A stretch of 64,000 nucleotides of DNA from Geobacillus sp. 46C-IIa (lineage in GTDB: Bacteria; Bacillota; Bacilli; Bacillales; Anoxybacillaceae): NCBI RefSeq assembly GCF_014679505.1, contig NZ_CP061474.1, positions 2,920,001 through 2,984,000 of the forward strand, in the 5' to 3' direction. The position numbers and the translations under genes are program-made. A model generated the notes under the pieces. The model saw only the letters and a list, made by a program, of their open reading frames with translations. It did not search any database and was not told the DNA's origin. This document shows positions 10,185 to 21,006 of this stretch, in pieces (the stretch's first letter is position 1; every line of letters begins with the position of its first letter).

Positions 10185-11792
10185 TTACTTAAATTCCACT
10201 TTGGTAAATTTGTCCGAGCCGGTCGGGTGCGGATGAAATCCTTGGATATTCGCCTTGCCGGCCAACAGCGGAGTCGAGTGAACGAGCGGAATCCATGGCG
10301 CCTCTTCTTTAATAATTTCCTGCGCCCGTTTATACAGTTCATTCCGTTTGTTTTCATCACTGATTGTTTGCGCCTCGACTAAAATGTTATGGAGCTCATC
10401 ATTCGAAAAATACGTGTAGTTGTTGCTGCCAATGCTGTCTTTGTCAAGGAGCGCGTATAGGAAGTTATCCGCATCGCCGTTGTCGCCCGTCCAGCCGAGC
10501 AGGAAAGCATCCGCCTCCCCTTTGGCGAGCTTATCTAAATACGTCGCCCATTCATATGACACAATTTTCGCTTTCACACCGATTTTGGCGAAATTGGCTT
10601 GAATGGCTTCGGCAATTTTCTGCCCATCTGGCATATATGGACGCGGCACCGGCATCGCCCACAGTTCGATTTCAAAGCCATTCGGGTAGCCGGCCTCGGC
10701 GAGCAATTGTTTAGCCTTTTCCAGATCAAACGGATAGTCTTGAATGGCATCGTTATATCCCGGAATGCTCGGCGGCATCGGGTTTTTCGCCGGTTCCGCC
10801 TGTCCAGCATAAAACGCATCAATAATGGCCTGTTTGTCCACCGCGTAGTTCAGCGCTTGGCGAACCAACTTATTTTTCAGCGGCCCTCTCGTCGCCGTCA
10901 ACCCGACATAGGCGACGTTCATCGACGGACGCTTAAAAATTTGAAACTCTTTGTTTCCTTCCACTTGTTTTAAATCCGTCGGATTCAAATCTTCCATGAT
11001 ATCGATTTCGCCTTTTAAGAGCGCGTTGAGACGCGCTGAGTTGTCGGGAATGGAAACGAAAATAACCTGGTTCAGCTTCGGATGGCCTTCTTCCCAATAA
11101 TCTTTATTTTTCTCAAGCACGATCCGTTCGTTCCGTTTCCACTCTTTAAAGACAAACGGACCGGTGCCAACCGGATGTTCGCCGAACTTGTCCCCATATT
11201 TTTCGACCGCCGTCGGGCTGGCAATGGCAAACGGCGGCATGGCGATATTTTTCAAGAACGGCGCTTGCGGACGCTTCAACACAAACTGTACCGTATAGTC
11301 ATCAAGCGCTTTCACCTCTTTAATGACGTGACTCTCATCATTTTTATAGCCGCCAAACATTGACCCATAGTACGGGAACGTGTCAGCGTTGCCGTTTGCC
11401 CAACGCTCAAAGTTGAATACAACTGCTTCTGCATTAAAATCAGTGCCATCATGAAACTTTACACCTTGCCGCAGCTTGAAGGTATACGTCAACCCATCCT
11501 CAGAAATCGTCCACTCCGTCGCTAACGCCGGCTTAACGGATGTGTCGTTGTCGTTGTAGTCAAGCAGTGTGTCAAAAATGTTTTTCGTGACTTTTAGCGA
11601 TTCGCCATCCGTCACGGTCGCCGGGTCAAGCGATACCGAATCGCCGCCGCGACCATAGACAAGAGTGTCTTGGGCCGACGGTTTTTCGCTGCTGCCTCCC
11701 GCGCTTTCCTTCGACTTGCCGCAGCCGGCAAAGACAAGAACGGCGGCAAGCAACATGGCCAGCCAAGCAAACCATTTGTTTCTTCTCATCAT
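10185..11792 (-). CDS. appA: Peptide-binding lipoprotein of the App transporter
   Basis: 535-residue extracytoplasmic solute-binding protein of family 5. Residues 1-24 form a lipoprotein signal ending in the lipobox VFAG-C, so the mature protein is lipid-anchored through Cys24. The family-5 hallmark TVTDGESLKVTKNIFDTLLDYN lies near residue 60, with AEWTISEDGLTYTFKLRQGVKFHDGT after it. It captures peptides for AppBC. Its place between the ATPases and the permeases matches the app order. The neighbouring ATG pair leaves the start uncertain by one codon. Confidence 0.92.
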   Translation of the reverse strand: MMRRNKWFAWLAMLLAAVLVFAGCGKSKESAGGSSEKPSAQDTLVYGRGGDSVSLDPATVTDGESLKVTKNIFDTLLDYNDNDTSVKPALATEWTISEDGLTYTFKLRQGVKFHDGTDFNAEAVVFNFERWANGNADTFPYYGSMFGGYKNDESHVIKEVKALDDYTVQFVLKRPQAPFLKNIAMPPFAIASPTAVEKYGDKFGEHPVGTGPFVFKEWKRNERIVLEKNKDYWEEGHPKLNQVIFVSIPDNSARLNALLKGEIDIMEDLNPTDLKQVEGNKEFQIFKRPSMNVAYVGLTATRGPLKNKLVRQALNYAVDKQAIIDAFYAGQAEPAKNPMPPSIPGYNDAIQDYPFDLEKAKQLLAEAGYPNGFEIELWAMPVPRPYMPDGQKIAEAIQANFAKIGVKAKIVSYEWATYLDKLAKGEADAFLLGWTGDNGDADNFLYALLDKDSIGSNNYTYFSNDELHNILVEAQTISDENKRNELYKRAQEIIKEEAPWIPLVHSTPLLAGKANIQGFHPHPTGSDKFTKVEFK

Positions 11793-11837
11793 TTCTCCCC
11801 CTCACTTAGTTTGTGTATCATCACACCGCCTGTCTAT

Positions 11838-12806
11838 TCATTCGTATAAATGGCAGGCGACGTAATGTCCATTCGCTACTTCTTTTAGTTCTGGACGTCG
11901 CTCGCGACAAATGTTCATACAAGCCGAACAGCGTGTATGGAACGCACACCCTTGTGGCGGATTAGCCGGGCTCGGCAAATCGCCGGAGAGCAGCTGACGC
12001 TCCGTTTTATGGTCAGGATCGGGAATCGGCACAGAAGACAACAAGGCTTTCGTATATGGATGTTTCGGCGCTTCATATAGCGATTCGCTCTCCGCTAGTT
12101 CGACCATCCGACCTAAATACATGACGCCAACTCGGTCGCTAATATGCCGAACTACTCCTAGATCATGAGCAATGAAAATATATGTAAGAGAAAACTGTTT
12201 TTGTAAATCCTCAAGCAAATTAAGCACCTGTGCTTGAATCGATACATCGAGCGCTGAGACCGGTTCATCGGCAATGATCAACTTCGGATGGGTCATCAAC
12301 GCCCGCGCGATGCCGATGCGCTGGCGCTGGCCGCCGCTAAATTGGTGCGGGTAGCGTTTTGCATGATACGAACCAAGTCCGACGACTTCAAGCATCTCCC
12401 GCACCCGCTGCTTTCGCTCTTCTTTCGACCCGATGCCATGAACAATCAATGGTTCCTCTAAAATTTTTTCCACCGTATGGCGCGGATTGAGGGAGGCAAA
12501 CGGGTCTTGGAAAATCATTTGCATATCGCGCCGCAACCGACGCAGCTCAGCCTTCGATAAATCCTTCATCTCTTTTCCTTCGAACATGATCGAACCATCC
12601 GTCGGTTCAATAAGCCGCAAAAGCATTCGCCCTGTCGTCGACTTGCCGCAACCGGACTCGCCAACGATCCCAAGCGTTTCGCCGCGATATACAGTGAACG
12701 TCACATCATCGACCGCTTTTACCGTCCCGATTTGTTTGCCAAAAATGCCTCCAGTAATCGGAAAATATTTTTTAAGCCCTTTCACTTCGAGCAACGGCTC
12801 GCTCAT
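11838..12806 (-). CDS. appF: Oligopeptide ABC transporter ATP-binding protein, AppF/OppF type
   Basis: 322-residue ATPase. Walker A is [14 protein letters not shown], the signature is [15 protein letters not shown], Walker B is [12 protein letters not shown]. The C-terminal oligopeptide-ABC domain ends with the cysteine-rich stretch [14 protein letters not shown], found in Opp/Dpp ATPases. ATG at 12806 follows GGGAGAGGGAG. The start lies inside the end of appD (35-base overlap), so the two ATPases are probably translationally coupled. Confidence 0.93.
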   Translation of the reverse strand: MSEPLLEVKGLKKYFPITGGIFGKQIGTVKAVDDVTFTVYRGETLGIVGESGCGKSTTGRMLLRLIEPTDGSIMFEGKEMKDLSKAELRRLRRDMQMIFQDPFASLNPRHTVEKILEEPLIVHGIGSKEERKQRVREMLEVVGLGSYHAKRYPHQFSGGQRQRIGIARALMTHPKLIIADEPVSALDVSIQAQVLNLLEDLQKQFSLTYIFIAHDLGVVRHISDRVGVMYLGRMVELAESESLYEAPKHPYTKALLSSVPIPDPDHKTERQLLSGDLPSPANPPQGCAFHTRCSACMNICRERRPELKEVANGHYVACHLYE

Positions 12807-13797
12807 CAACTCCCTCTCCCTTCCCTAACGCCAAAAAGCAACGAGTGCGATGACCTTGTTCACCAACTTCATACAGTTGTGGTTCCTCTTGACGGCAACG
12901 ATCAAGCGCATATTCACACCGCTCGGCAAATCGGCAGCCACAGCGGACGGTCCCCGGCTTCGGCACTTGGCCTGGAATGGAGTACAGGCGCTCCTTTTTG
13001 CCGCGGATATCGGGAATCGAGCGGATCAAACCGGCGGTATACGGGTGCTGAGGCCGCCGAAAAATCGCCTGAACGCTTCCCTCTTCGACAATTTGGCCGG
13101 CATACATGACGATCACGCGGTCACATATTTCAGCGACAACGCCCAAATCGTGGGTGATCATCATAATCGCTGTGCCGAACGTCCGGTTTAATTCTTTCAT
13201 CAATGCTAAAATTTGCGCTTGGATCGTCACGTCAAGCGCCGTCGTCGGCTCATCGGCGATCAAAAGCGCCGGCTGGCACGCCATTGCCATCGCAATCATA
13301 ACGCGCTGGCGCATACCTCCCGATAACTGATGCGGATATTCATCCAGCGTTTGTTCAGCGCGCGGCAATCCGACAAGCTTGAGCATTTCCACCGCCCGTT
13401 CTCTCGCTTCTTTTTTCCTTATTTTTGTATGAAGACAAATCGCTTCTACTAATTGATTCCCGATTGTGAATAAAGGGTTTAACGAGGTCATGGGCTCTTG
13501 AAAAATCATGGCAATCTCATTTCCGCGAATTTGCTTCATCCTTCTCTCTGAGGCTTCAACTAAATTCTCACCTTTAAACCAAATTTCGCCGCCAACCACC
13601 TTGCCGATTCCTTTGGGCAATAATTTCATAATCGAAAGCGATGTGACGCTTTTTCCGCATCCAGACTCCCCGACGATGCCGAGCACTTCGCCCTCCCGAA
13701 CAGAAAAATCGACGCCATCGACAGCGGGGATCTCCCCCTCATCCGTAAAAAAAGATGTCCGAAGCCCGCGAACTTCCAACAAAGGCCCTTCCATCAT
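12772..13797 (-). CDS. appD: Oligopeptide ABC transporter ATP-binding protein, AppD/OppD type
   Basis: 341-residue ATPase. Walker A is [15 protein letters not shown], the signature is [15 protein letters not shown], Walker B is [12 protein letters not shown], and the C-terminal cysteine-rich region is [16 protein letters not shown]. It heterodimerises with AppF to power peptide import. The ATG at 13797 is 8 bases after a GGGGG site; a GTG three codons earlier is less well placed. It is the first gene of the operon. About 120 bases of AT-rich DNA upstream (13807-13930) would hold the promoter. Confidence 0.92.
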   Translation of the reverse strand: MMEGPLLEVRGLRTSFFTDEGEIPAVDGVDFSVREGEVLGIVGESGCGKSVTSLSIMKLLPKGIGKVVGGEIWFKGENLVEASERRMKQIRGNEIAMIFQEPMTSLNPLFTIGNQLVEAICLHTKIRKKEARERAVEMLKLVGLPRAEQTLDEYPHQLSGGMRQRVMIAMAMACQPALLIADEPTTALDVTIQAQILALMKELNRTFGTAIMMITHDLGVVAEICDRVIVMYAGQIVEEGSVQAIFRRPQHPYTAGLIRSIPDIRGKKERLYSIPGQVPKPGTVRCGCRFAERCEYALDRCRQEEPQLYEVGEQGHRTRCFLALGKGEGVDERAVARSERA

Positions 13798-13921
13798 CGT
13801 CTTCACCCCCTCATCACCCCATTTCGTGAAACCTTTACCCTCTGAACAAAATTATGCCATGCATCATTCTATAAGACAATATAATATTATAAAAAATTAA
13901 AATTATTAAAAAACAAAAAGC

Positions 13922-13968
13922 AATATGAAAGCGACTTTACACGAGGTAAAGTCGCCTTTTTCATATTT
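13922..13968. terminator. Long inverted repeat between ygaD and appD
   Basis: GCGACTTTAC (13931-13940) and GTAAAGTCGC (13946-13955) form a perfect 10-bp stem, extended by the outer arms AATATGAAA and TTTCATATT. It lies downstream of the ygaD remnant on the minus strand and upstream of nothing on the plus strand, so it is most simply the ygaD terminator. Confidence 0.65.
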
Positions 13969-13995
13969 TTTCAATAACATTAATACTTTTGTTTA

Positions 13996-15013
13996 CTATA
14001 AGTGTTGAACCATAAACAACTGGTAATAGCTCCCTCGCTTCGCCATTAGTTCCTCATGCGTGCCGCTTTTGACAACTCGCCCGTTTTCGATGAACAAAAT
14101 GCGGTCGGCATGGGTGATCGTCGACAGGCGATGGGCGACGACAAACGTCGTCCGGTTTTTCGCCAAACGCTCAAGCGCTTCTTGAATGTGATGCTCATTT
14201 TCCAAATCAAGCGCTGATGTCGCCTCATCAAAAATCAAAATCGGCGGGTTTTTCAAAAACACGCGGGCATTTGGCGTTCCAGCTTGTATGGATGAGCGCC
14301 TTCGTTAAAAAATGGCCGTTTTGCTTGGAAAAACGGCGCTGTTCCTCGTCTTCGATCGCAAAGCTTTTCACGATCGGCATCCCTTGCACCCGCTCGTGCA
14401 AATACGCCTGCAATTCGGCGAGCGCCTGCGAACGCTGGCGGGTGCGCTGACGCAGGCGGCCAAAAAAGTATTTGACCGCAAACGCGTAAAGCGGCAGCGT
14501 ACTGACGGAAATAAGCGTCATCTTGACATCCATGTTCACCATAATCGCCAAGGCGATCAAAATCGTAGCCATATCGAGCCATAAATTCATCAACCCAGTG
14601 ATGATAAACTCTTTTGTCTGCTCAACATCGTTAATGACGCGAGAGATCACCTCGCCCGTCCGGTGGTTCGCGTAATATGAAAAACTTAATTTTTGCATAT
14701 GACGAAATAGTTGCTGGCGAATATCATACAGCACCTTGCTCGCTGTCCATTGCGCGAAATATTGCCGGTAATATTCCACAAACGGACGAATGACAAGAAA
14801 GACGATCAACATCAAAGCGAGCGCTTGCCAAAGACGTGTCGTTTTCTCTTCGAGTGACAGCGCGCCGTTGGCGATCACGTCGTCAACGACGAATTTCAAC
14901 AGCAATGGAATAAGCAATGGAATAGAAAATTTGATGATGCCAACGGCCATTGTTACAACGATATGCCAACGGTACGGGCGGACGAACTGCCAATAACGCC
15001 GGATGCTGCCCAT
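13996..15013 (-). pseudogene. ygaD: ygaD ABC exporter (membrane-ATPase fusion), internally deleted and frameshifted
   Basis: From an ATG at 15013 with a GGGGGG site, about 250 residues match the membrane half of a YgaD-type exporter (MGSIRRYWQFVRPYRWHI onward). The frame then changes abruptly near 14265-14271, and the rest, in another frame, is only the end of the ATPase: [21 protein letters not shown], the switch [12 protein letters not shown] and the C-terminus. The last membrane segments, Walker A and the ABC signature are absent. A normal family member is about 580 residues, so roughly 0.8 kb is missing and the deletion is out of frame. No ATPase activity is expected. The synteny ygaC-ygaD is intact. 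Confidence 0.88.
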
Positions 15014-15077
15014 GGTGTCCCCCCTAAAAACGCAGAAAAAACCTGCCAGCGGTGCCGAACAGGCTTTTTTCATGCCG

Positions 15078-15614
15078 CTATTTTTGGTACGCCTGAAACG
15101 TTCCGTACCATTTGTCAATAAACTCGGGCGCGAACGGCCCTTTCCGCTCTTGAATCCAGCCGATGAGCTTTTGGACGTTGTTTTTTAAAATGCGGTCGAT
15201 CACATCCGGGTAACTCATCTCACGGCGATGCCGCTCGTATTCGTCTTCATCAAGAAGCATGTACGTCATATCAGGGAACACTTTAATATCCAAATCGTAA
15301 TCGATATATTTCAGCGCCTCATCATCCCAGACAAACGGCGAGCTTACATTGCAATAATAATATACCCCGTCCTCGCGGATCATGGCGATGATGTTAAACC
15401 AATGCTTGGCGTGAAAAAAACAAATCGCCGGCTCGCGCGTCACCCACGTCCGGCCGTCCGCTTCCATGACAAGCGTTTTGTCGTTGCCGCCGATTACATA
15501 CGCCGGTGTTCCTTTTAATACGACCGTCTCCTGCCAAATGCGGTGGATCGTCCCATTATGTTTGTAGCTATGGATTTGAATGATTTTCCCTTCCCGCGGG
15601 TATGCTGGCATCAT
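15078..15614 (-). CDS. ygaC: Nucleoside tri-/diphosphate phosphatase, DUF402 family
   Basis: 178-residue cytosolic protein of the DUF402/UPF0374 family, whose studied members hydrolyse nucleoside tri- and diphosphates with a divalent metal. The acidic cluster [27 protein letters not shown] near residues 102-130 carries the conserved metal-binding aspartates. The start [21 protein letters not shown] is family-like, with GGGAAG just upstream. It lies between ygaB and ygaD as in B. subtilis. Confidence 0.87.
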   Translation of the reverse strand: MMPAYPREGKIIQIHSYKHNGTIHRIWQETVVLKGTPAYVIGGNDKTLVMEADGRTWVTREPAICFFHAKHWFNIIAMIREDGVYYYCNVSSPFVWDDEALKYIDYDLDIKVFPDMTYMLLDEDEYERHRREMSYPDVIDRILKNNVQKLIGWIQERKGPFAPEFIDKWYGTFQAYQK

Positions 15615-15746
15615 TCTTCCCTACTTTCCGATGGGAGCTTCTTCTTTTTATTATACCTTTTTTGTTTCGCAAATGGAAAGAAAAGCGAGCCGCCTTGCCG
15701 AGGCGAAAGCGGCCTAGCGGTGCAGGGCTGGCGGGCGCGGCCCGCC

Positions 15747-15950
15747 TCAAGCGCTTGAGGACACCTGTCTCTCAAACACGCGGCGGATGGCTTCAACTTG
15801 CTGTTTCATTTGCCGTACTTCTTCGCGAAGAGCAGGGGTCGGCGCTTCGCGTTCGAGTTCCTGCAACTGACGGGCAATCTCCTGACAGCGCTCCATTTCA
15901 TTCCATAAAAACAACGCTTCTTCCCAATCATCCACCCAAACCTGTTCCAT
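15747..15950 (-). CDS. ygaB: YgaB-like small helical protein
   Basis: 67 residues from ATG 15950 (MEQVWVDDWEEALFLWNEMER), with a GGGAG site about 12 bases upstream. A longer frame would start at 16028 but lacks a ribosome site. The protein is almost entirely charged amphipathic helix with heptad-like spacing, probably a short coiled coil. Its place between ygaC and sspE agrees with B. subtilis ygaB. Function is unknown. Confidence 0.65.
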   Translation of the reverse strand: MEQVWVDDWEEALFLWNEMERCQEIARQLQELEREAPTPALREEVRQMKQQVEAIRRVFERQVSSSA

Positions 15951-16061
15951 GCTCTTGCGATTCTCCCTTCCCCTTTGCCATACAATCTGCTTTATCATTT
16001 CGCGGCCAAGCTTTTCAAATCCTTTCACTAATCATGTAGAACCATGACAGTTTTTGTCGAC

Positions 16062-16095
16062 AAAAAAGCAGAGGCATGCTGCCTCTGCTTTTTGC
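16062..16095. terminator. Terminator downstream of sspE
   Basis: AAAAAGCAGAGGCA and TGCCTCTGCTTTTT form a perfect stem with a 3-base loop and A/T runs on both sides, so it can act in both directions. Confidence 0.8.
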
Positions 16096-16182
16096 CTTCC
16101 CTATCTGGCCTGTTGCCCGCGCTCTTTTGACAACGTTTGCTGCTATGAGCGGTCAGTGGCGCCGGCCATTCATAATGCCTGG

Positions 16183-16383
16183 TTACTGATTAACATTTTG
16201 CGCTTTGCGCGCCTCTGCTTGAGCGTTTTGTTGTTTAACATGTTGCACATTCGTCTCAGCCGCAAACTCAGTGCCAAATTGGCCAGCTTGATTAGCTTGA
16301 GCAGCTTGAGCCGATTGTGCATTTTTTTGTCGCACTTCTTGAATGTTCGTGCCAGCGAATGTTTTGTTCGGTTGTTTGGCCAT
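16183..16383 (-). CDS. sspE: Gamma-type small acid-soluble spore protein
   Basis: 66-residue, Q/A/N-rich protein beginning MAKQPNKTFAGTNIQEVRQ. It has two related blocks (EVRQKNAQSAQAAQANQAGQFG and HVKQQNAQAEARKAQ), each after a GTNIQ or ETNVQ segment, and FGTEFAAE, which resembles the GPR protease cleavage site. Gamma SASPs do not bind DNA and serve as an amino-acid store during germination. It sits next to ygaB and fabL as in B. subtilis. A longer upstream ATG adds five residues but the family start is MAKQ. Confidence 0.93.
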   Translation of the reverse strand: MAKQPNKTFAGTNIQEVRQKNAQSAQAAQANQAGQFGTEFAAETNVQHVKQQNAQAEARKAQNVNQ

Positions 16384-16441
16384 TGTTCTCACCTCCACGT
16401 GCTTTACTATGCCCTGGAGGTGACCGTTCTATCCGTCAACA

Positions 16442-17472
<1,031 letters not shown>

Positions 17473-17476
<4 letters not shown>

Positions 17477-18573
17477 CGCAGGCGGCGCGCTTCGCCTGCG
17501 CGCTCTTGATATTCGCGCCAAATGCGTTGGTGCGACACAGGAAAGGCGTATGCGTCTAGCTCCCTCGCTGACACTAATCGATACGGTTCGCCCAGCCGCT
17601 CGCCGTCAAGCAACTGGCCACTAAACACCGTCAGCTTCCAAATCAAATGGGAAAACACGTGATCAAACGAAGCCAGCGGCTCTCCGAGCTTGATCTTAAG
17701 ACCATGCTCGTTCAAAAATACCTTCTCCAATTTCTCTTTTTCACCTTCGCCATTCATTTCACAGCCCGGAAATTCCCATAAGTTCGCAAGCAGACCGGTA
17801 TGGCCGCGCTTGCGAATAAGAATGCGTCCTTCTTCGTCAGCGAGCACAGCAACCGCAAGCGGCACTTGTTTCACCGCTGTTTTTTTCGTTTTCACCGGCA
17901 ATTCCTCCGGCACACCTTCCGCGAACGCCCGGCAATGGGCTTGCACCGGACAAAGAAGGCACGAGGGGCGGCGCGGTGTACAAACAAGGGCGCCAAGCTC
18001 AATCAATGCTTCATTGAATGCCCCCGGATGTTCATACGCCATAATCTCACGGACGATCTGTTCGAATCGCTTTCGCGTCGACGCCTTGGCAATGTCATCC
18101 GTCAACAAAAACAAACGCGACAACACGCGCATCACGTTGCCATCGACCGCCGGCTCCGGCACGCCGTAGGCGAGGCTCAGCACCGCGCCGACCGTATACG
18201 GGCCGACTCCTTTCAGTTTGGCAAACTCATCCGGGCGATCCGGCACTTTCCCCCCATAATGCTCCTTCACTTCTTTTACCGCCGCATGCAAGTTGCGCAC
18301 ACGCGAATAATAACCGAGCCCTTCCCACGCCTTCAGCACTTCGTCCTCATCGGCGCCAGCGAGCGCCTCTAGCGTCGGAAATTGCTCAATAAACTTTTCG
18401 AAATACGGAATGACCGTCTCGACGCGCGTCTGCTGCAACATGACTTCTGACACCCACACTTTATACGGATCGCGGTCTTTTCGCCACGGCAGGTCGCGGC
18501 GCTCACGGGCAAACCAATCGAGCAAATCGCGCTGAAACTCGCGGGCAGGAAACCGCTCTGTCCACGTTGTCAT
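17473..18573 (-). CDS. mutY: A/G-specific adenine DNA glycosylase
   Basis: About 366 residues. It removes adenine mispaired with 8-oxoguanine. Visible are the helix-hairpin-helix with its catalytic aspartate region (LKGVGPYTVGAVLSLAYGVPEPAVDGNV), the four-cysteine [4Fe-4S] loop (CTPRRPSCLLCPVQAHC), and a C-terminal NUDIX-like domain for 8-oxoG recognition. ATG 18573 (MTTWTERFP) follows GGGGG; ATG 18591 is an alternative. A TATAAT lies at 18616-18611 on this strand, just after the terminator of the preceding transporter gene. Confidence 0.93.
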
Positions 18574-18617
18574 CTTCGTTTTGTCCCCCATGATGCCTAT
18601 TGTCCACCCCATTATAC

Positions 18618-18655
18618 CAAAAAACCCCCAGCGTGGCTTGCCGCACGCCAGGGGG
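18618..18655 (-). terminator. Terminator of the OFA transporter gene
   Basis: On the minus strand, CCCCC-GCGTG type arms enclose a six-base loop with one asymmetric internal loop, followed by TTTTTT. Confidence 0.8.
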
Positions 18656-18674
18656 AAATAAAAGGAAATCGTTC

Positions 18675-19940
18675 TCAACTTTCCTTTGCCGCCGAAACAT
18701 AGGCGATTTGTTCATGTTGGGCGCGCAATCGGCGAATATCGATGCGCACGAGCATCGAGATAATGAAAGCGATGACAAACAAACCTCCAAAAAAGGCCAA
18801 ACTCCCTTCATAAGAGCCGGTCGTGTCTTTAATGTACGCAGCAAACATCGGTCCGACAAGACCGGCGGCAGCCCAAGCCGTCAGAATATAACCGTGGATG
18901 GCACCGAGTTGCTTTGTTCCAAACAAATCGCCGATGTACGCGGGGATACAGGCAAATCCGCCGCCATAACACGTATACACAATCGTCAGCATCACAATAA
19001 ACAACCATTTCATGGACACATTCGGCAACAGGAAGAAAATCAAGATTTGCAAAACGAAAAACGCCGTATACGTATTTGGACGACCAATATAATCAGAAGC
19101 CGACGCCCAGCCGATGCGTCCTAACCCGTTAAACACTCCGATGGCGCCAACTAATGCCGCCGCGGCTGTTTGGCTGATGCCAATGCTTTCTACTGCCAGT
19201 GGTTTCGCCACTGCCAAAACGGCAATGCCACATGTCACGTTAATAAAAAGCATGAACCATAAATACCAAAAACGTCTTGTTTTAACCGCCTCATTGGCCG
19301 TCAACTGCGCCAAATCAAGCGAAGGTTTGGCTTTTCCGGCCTTCACTTTTTCCTGAAATCCTTCCGGCAGCCATCCTTCCGGTGGTTTTTCTAAATAAAG
19401 CGAGGATAACACCATAATAGCGAAGTATGTAATCCCCAAAATAAAAAATGTATTCTGAACACCTACGGATGCAATTAAGCTGTTCATGACGGGACTCGCA
19501 ATGGCCGCCGCAAACCCGAACCCCATAATCGCCAGCCCCGTAGCCAAACCGCGCCGGTCTGGAAACCATTTAACAAGCGTAGACACAGGCGCAATATACC
19601 CGACGCCAAGCCCGATCCCGCCTAAAACGCCATAAAACAGATACAGAAGATACTTAGAACCGAGAGCAACAGCCAATCCAGAACCAGTCACCCCGAGGCC
19701 AAAAAAGATGGCAGCCAATAGCCCCGATTTCCGCGGTCCGTGCTTCTCCACAAAATGACCGAGGAACGCAGCCGATAATCCTAAAAATAAGATGGCAATG
19801 CTGAAGGTGAGCGCCACTTCCTGGTCCGACCATCCAAACAATTGTTTTAATGGATTGGTAAAATTGCTCCAGGCGTAAACAGATCCGATCGAAATATGGA
19901 TGCCGACAGCAGATAAAGCAATAAGCCATCGGTTTTTCAT
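18675..19940 (-). CDS. MFS transporter, oxalate/formate antiporter (OFA) family
   Basis: 421-residue permease with 12 hydrophobic segments. The start MKNRWLIALSAVGIHISIGSVYAWSNF is characteristic of the OFA subfamily (YhjX, OxlT relatives), as are GFGFAAAIASP and FACIPAYIGDLFGTKQLG. The ATG at 19940 is preceded by GGGGAG; a nearer upstream ATG overlaps the fdhD stop and lacks a ribosome site. It directly follows fdhD, so formate or oxalate is the likely substrate here. Some OFA members carry pyruvate instead, so the substrate remains inference. Confidence 0.87.
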   Translation of the reverse strand: MKNRWLIALSAVGIHISIGSVYAWSNFTNPLKQLFGWSDQEVALTFSIAILFLGLSAAFLGHFVEKHGPRKSGLLAAIFFGLGVTGSGLAVALGSKYLLYLFYGVLGGIGLGVGYIAPVSTLVKWFPDRRGLATGLAIMGFGFAAAIASPVMNSLIASVGVQNTFFILGITYFAIMVLSSLYLEKPPEGWLPEGFQEKVKAGKAKPSLDLAQLTANEAVKTRRFWYLWFMLFINVTCGIAVLAVAKPLAVESIGISQTAAAALVGAIGVFNGLGRIGWASASDYIGRPNTYTAFFVLQILIFFLLPNVSMKWLFIVMLTIVYTCYGGGFACIPAYIGDLFGTKQLGAIHGYILTAWAAAGLVGPMFAAYIKDTTGSYEGSLAFFGGLFVIAFIISMLVRIDIRRLRAQHEQIAYVSAAKES

Positions 19941-19957
19941 GTCTCCCTTCTCCCCTT

Positions 19958-20749
19958 TCATCCAATTATAATTCGACTTTCATACGTATACACATTAAAC
20001 GCTTGCCCGCGCAAAAAGCCGACAACGGTAATGCCGAGTTCTTCCGCCAAATCTAGGGCCAGCGTCGTCGGCGCCGATTTCGACAGCAGAATGCTTACGC
20101 CCATTTTCGCCGCCTTCAAGAGCACTTCCGACGAGACGCGGCCGCTGAATACAATCAGCTTGTCTTTCATCGCCACTTGATGGCGCAGGCAGTAGCCGTA
20201 CAACTTATCAAGCGCGTTATGGCGTCCGATGTCGGAGCGGATGACAACAATCCCGTCCGGCGTGGCGAGCGCTGCGTTATGAAGGCCACCGGTTGCCGCA
20301 AAATCGATCGACTGTTCGTGCAGCGCTTTCATTAAGCGCAGACAGTCATTGGCTTTAGCAGTGATGCCGCCAACGATCGTTTTGGCGGTTTTCGCATCAT
20401 TGTAAAAATAAAATTGCCGACTTTTTCCGCAGCACGAGCCGATGAATCGCTTCGCATAAAACTGCTTGGCCGGCAGTCCGCCTGCGGCGAGTTCGACGTA
20501 CGCAAACCCCCGCTCCCCGTCCACCGTCATCGCTTTGATGTCTCTATACGTCCGAATGGCCCCTTCCGCAGCTAAAAATCCGACCACCAGTTCATCAAGA
20601 TGCCCGGGAGTGCAAACGATCGTCGCAAACTCCTCACCATTGACCGTTATTGTCAACGGAAACTCAAGCGCGATCTCGTCCTCTTCCTCAACCAAGCGCC
20701 CGTTCCTGTATTTGGCAATCGGCCGCCGTTTCGCCGCAAACCCGCCCAC
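19958..20749 (-). CDS. fdhD: Formate dehydrogenase accessory sulfurtransferase FdhD
   Basis: 263 residues from GTG 20749, which lies 7 bases after GGGGGG. FdhD carries sulfur from a cysteine desulfurase to the molybdenum/tungsten bis-MGD cofactor of formate dehydrogenase. The key cysteine loop is FIGSCCGKSRQFYFY near residues 115-130. Other family marks are CTPGHLDELVVGFLAAEG and GRHNALDKLYGYCL. The frame is open for 79 codons further upstream, but that part overlaps a structured leader and is not family-like. It is cotranscribed with the OFA transporter and close to the dehydrogenase. Confidence 0.93.
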   Translation of the reverse strand: MGGFAAKRRPIAKYRNGRLVEEEDEIALEFPLTITVNGEEFATIVCTPGHLDELVVGFLAAEGAIRTYRDIKAMTVDGERGFAYVELAAGGLPAKQFYAKRFIGSCCGKSRQFYFYNDAKTAKTIVGGITAKANDCLRLMKALHEQSIDFAATGGLHNAALATPDGIVVIRSDIGRHNALDKLYGYCLRHQVAMKDKLIVFSGRVSSEVLLKAAKMGVSILLSKSAPTTLALDLAEELGITVVGFLRGQAFNVYTYESRIIIG

Positions 20750-20957
20750 TTCACATCCCCCCTTTTTCGCCAAAATAAAAACGCCGCCTTCCGGACAAAG
20801 GCACCGTTTGCCCCTGTCAGCGAAAAGCGGCGGTAGTTTGCGCCCAGCACTTCTGCAGCGAAACCAACGCACATCCGTTTCTGAAACCTGCCAACCAACT
20901 GAACAACATCTGTTAGCCGGCCAAGCTTCTCCTATTTTCACCTTGCCTACACTCATA
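20750..20957 (-). promoter_or_regulatory. Structured leader of fdhD with an attenuator hairpin
   Basis: About 200 bases separate the predicted start point from the fdhD start. At 20806-20782 (minus strand), GGTGCCTT pairs imperfectly with AAGGCGGC and is followed by TTTTTATTTT, a terminator inside the leader. Upstream lie several short complementary segments (for example GTTTC/GAAAC). A molybdenum-cofactor riboswitch would make biological sense, but I cannot match the sequence to that consensus by eye. Confidence 0.45.
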
Positions 20958-20986
20958 AGCATACCATGAACAGCTGTGAAACACAA
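20958..20986 (-). promoter_or_regulatory. Putative fdhD promoter
   Basis: On the minus strand, TTGTGT and TATGCT are separated by 17 bases, a moderate SigA-type match, placing the start of transcription near 20950. Confidence 0.4.
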
Positions 20987-21006
20987 CCGTTTTGTTCACA
21001 AATTTG

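Noticed and set aside
15729-15745. Intrinsic terminator after ygaB (GGCGGGC/GCCCGCC)
   Set aside because: The stem is good but no T-tract follows on either strand.
20750-20986. 79-codon N-terminal extension of FdhD
   Set aside because: It overlaps the structured leader, is not family-like, and FdhD has about 263 residues from the GTG with a good ribosome site.
20958-21006. FNR/CRP-type site (TGTGAA...TTCACA) upstream of fdhD
   Set aside because: The half-sites are 16 bases apart instead of 6, and a second TTGTGA copy is in direct orientation, so no standard operator is formed.
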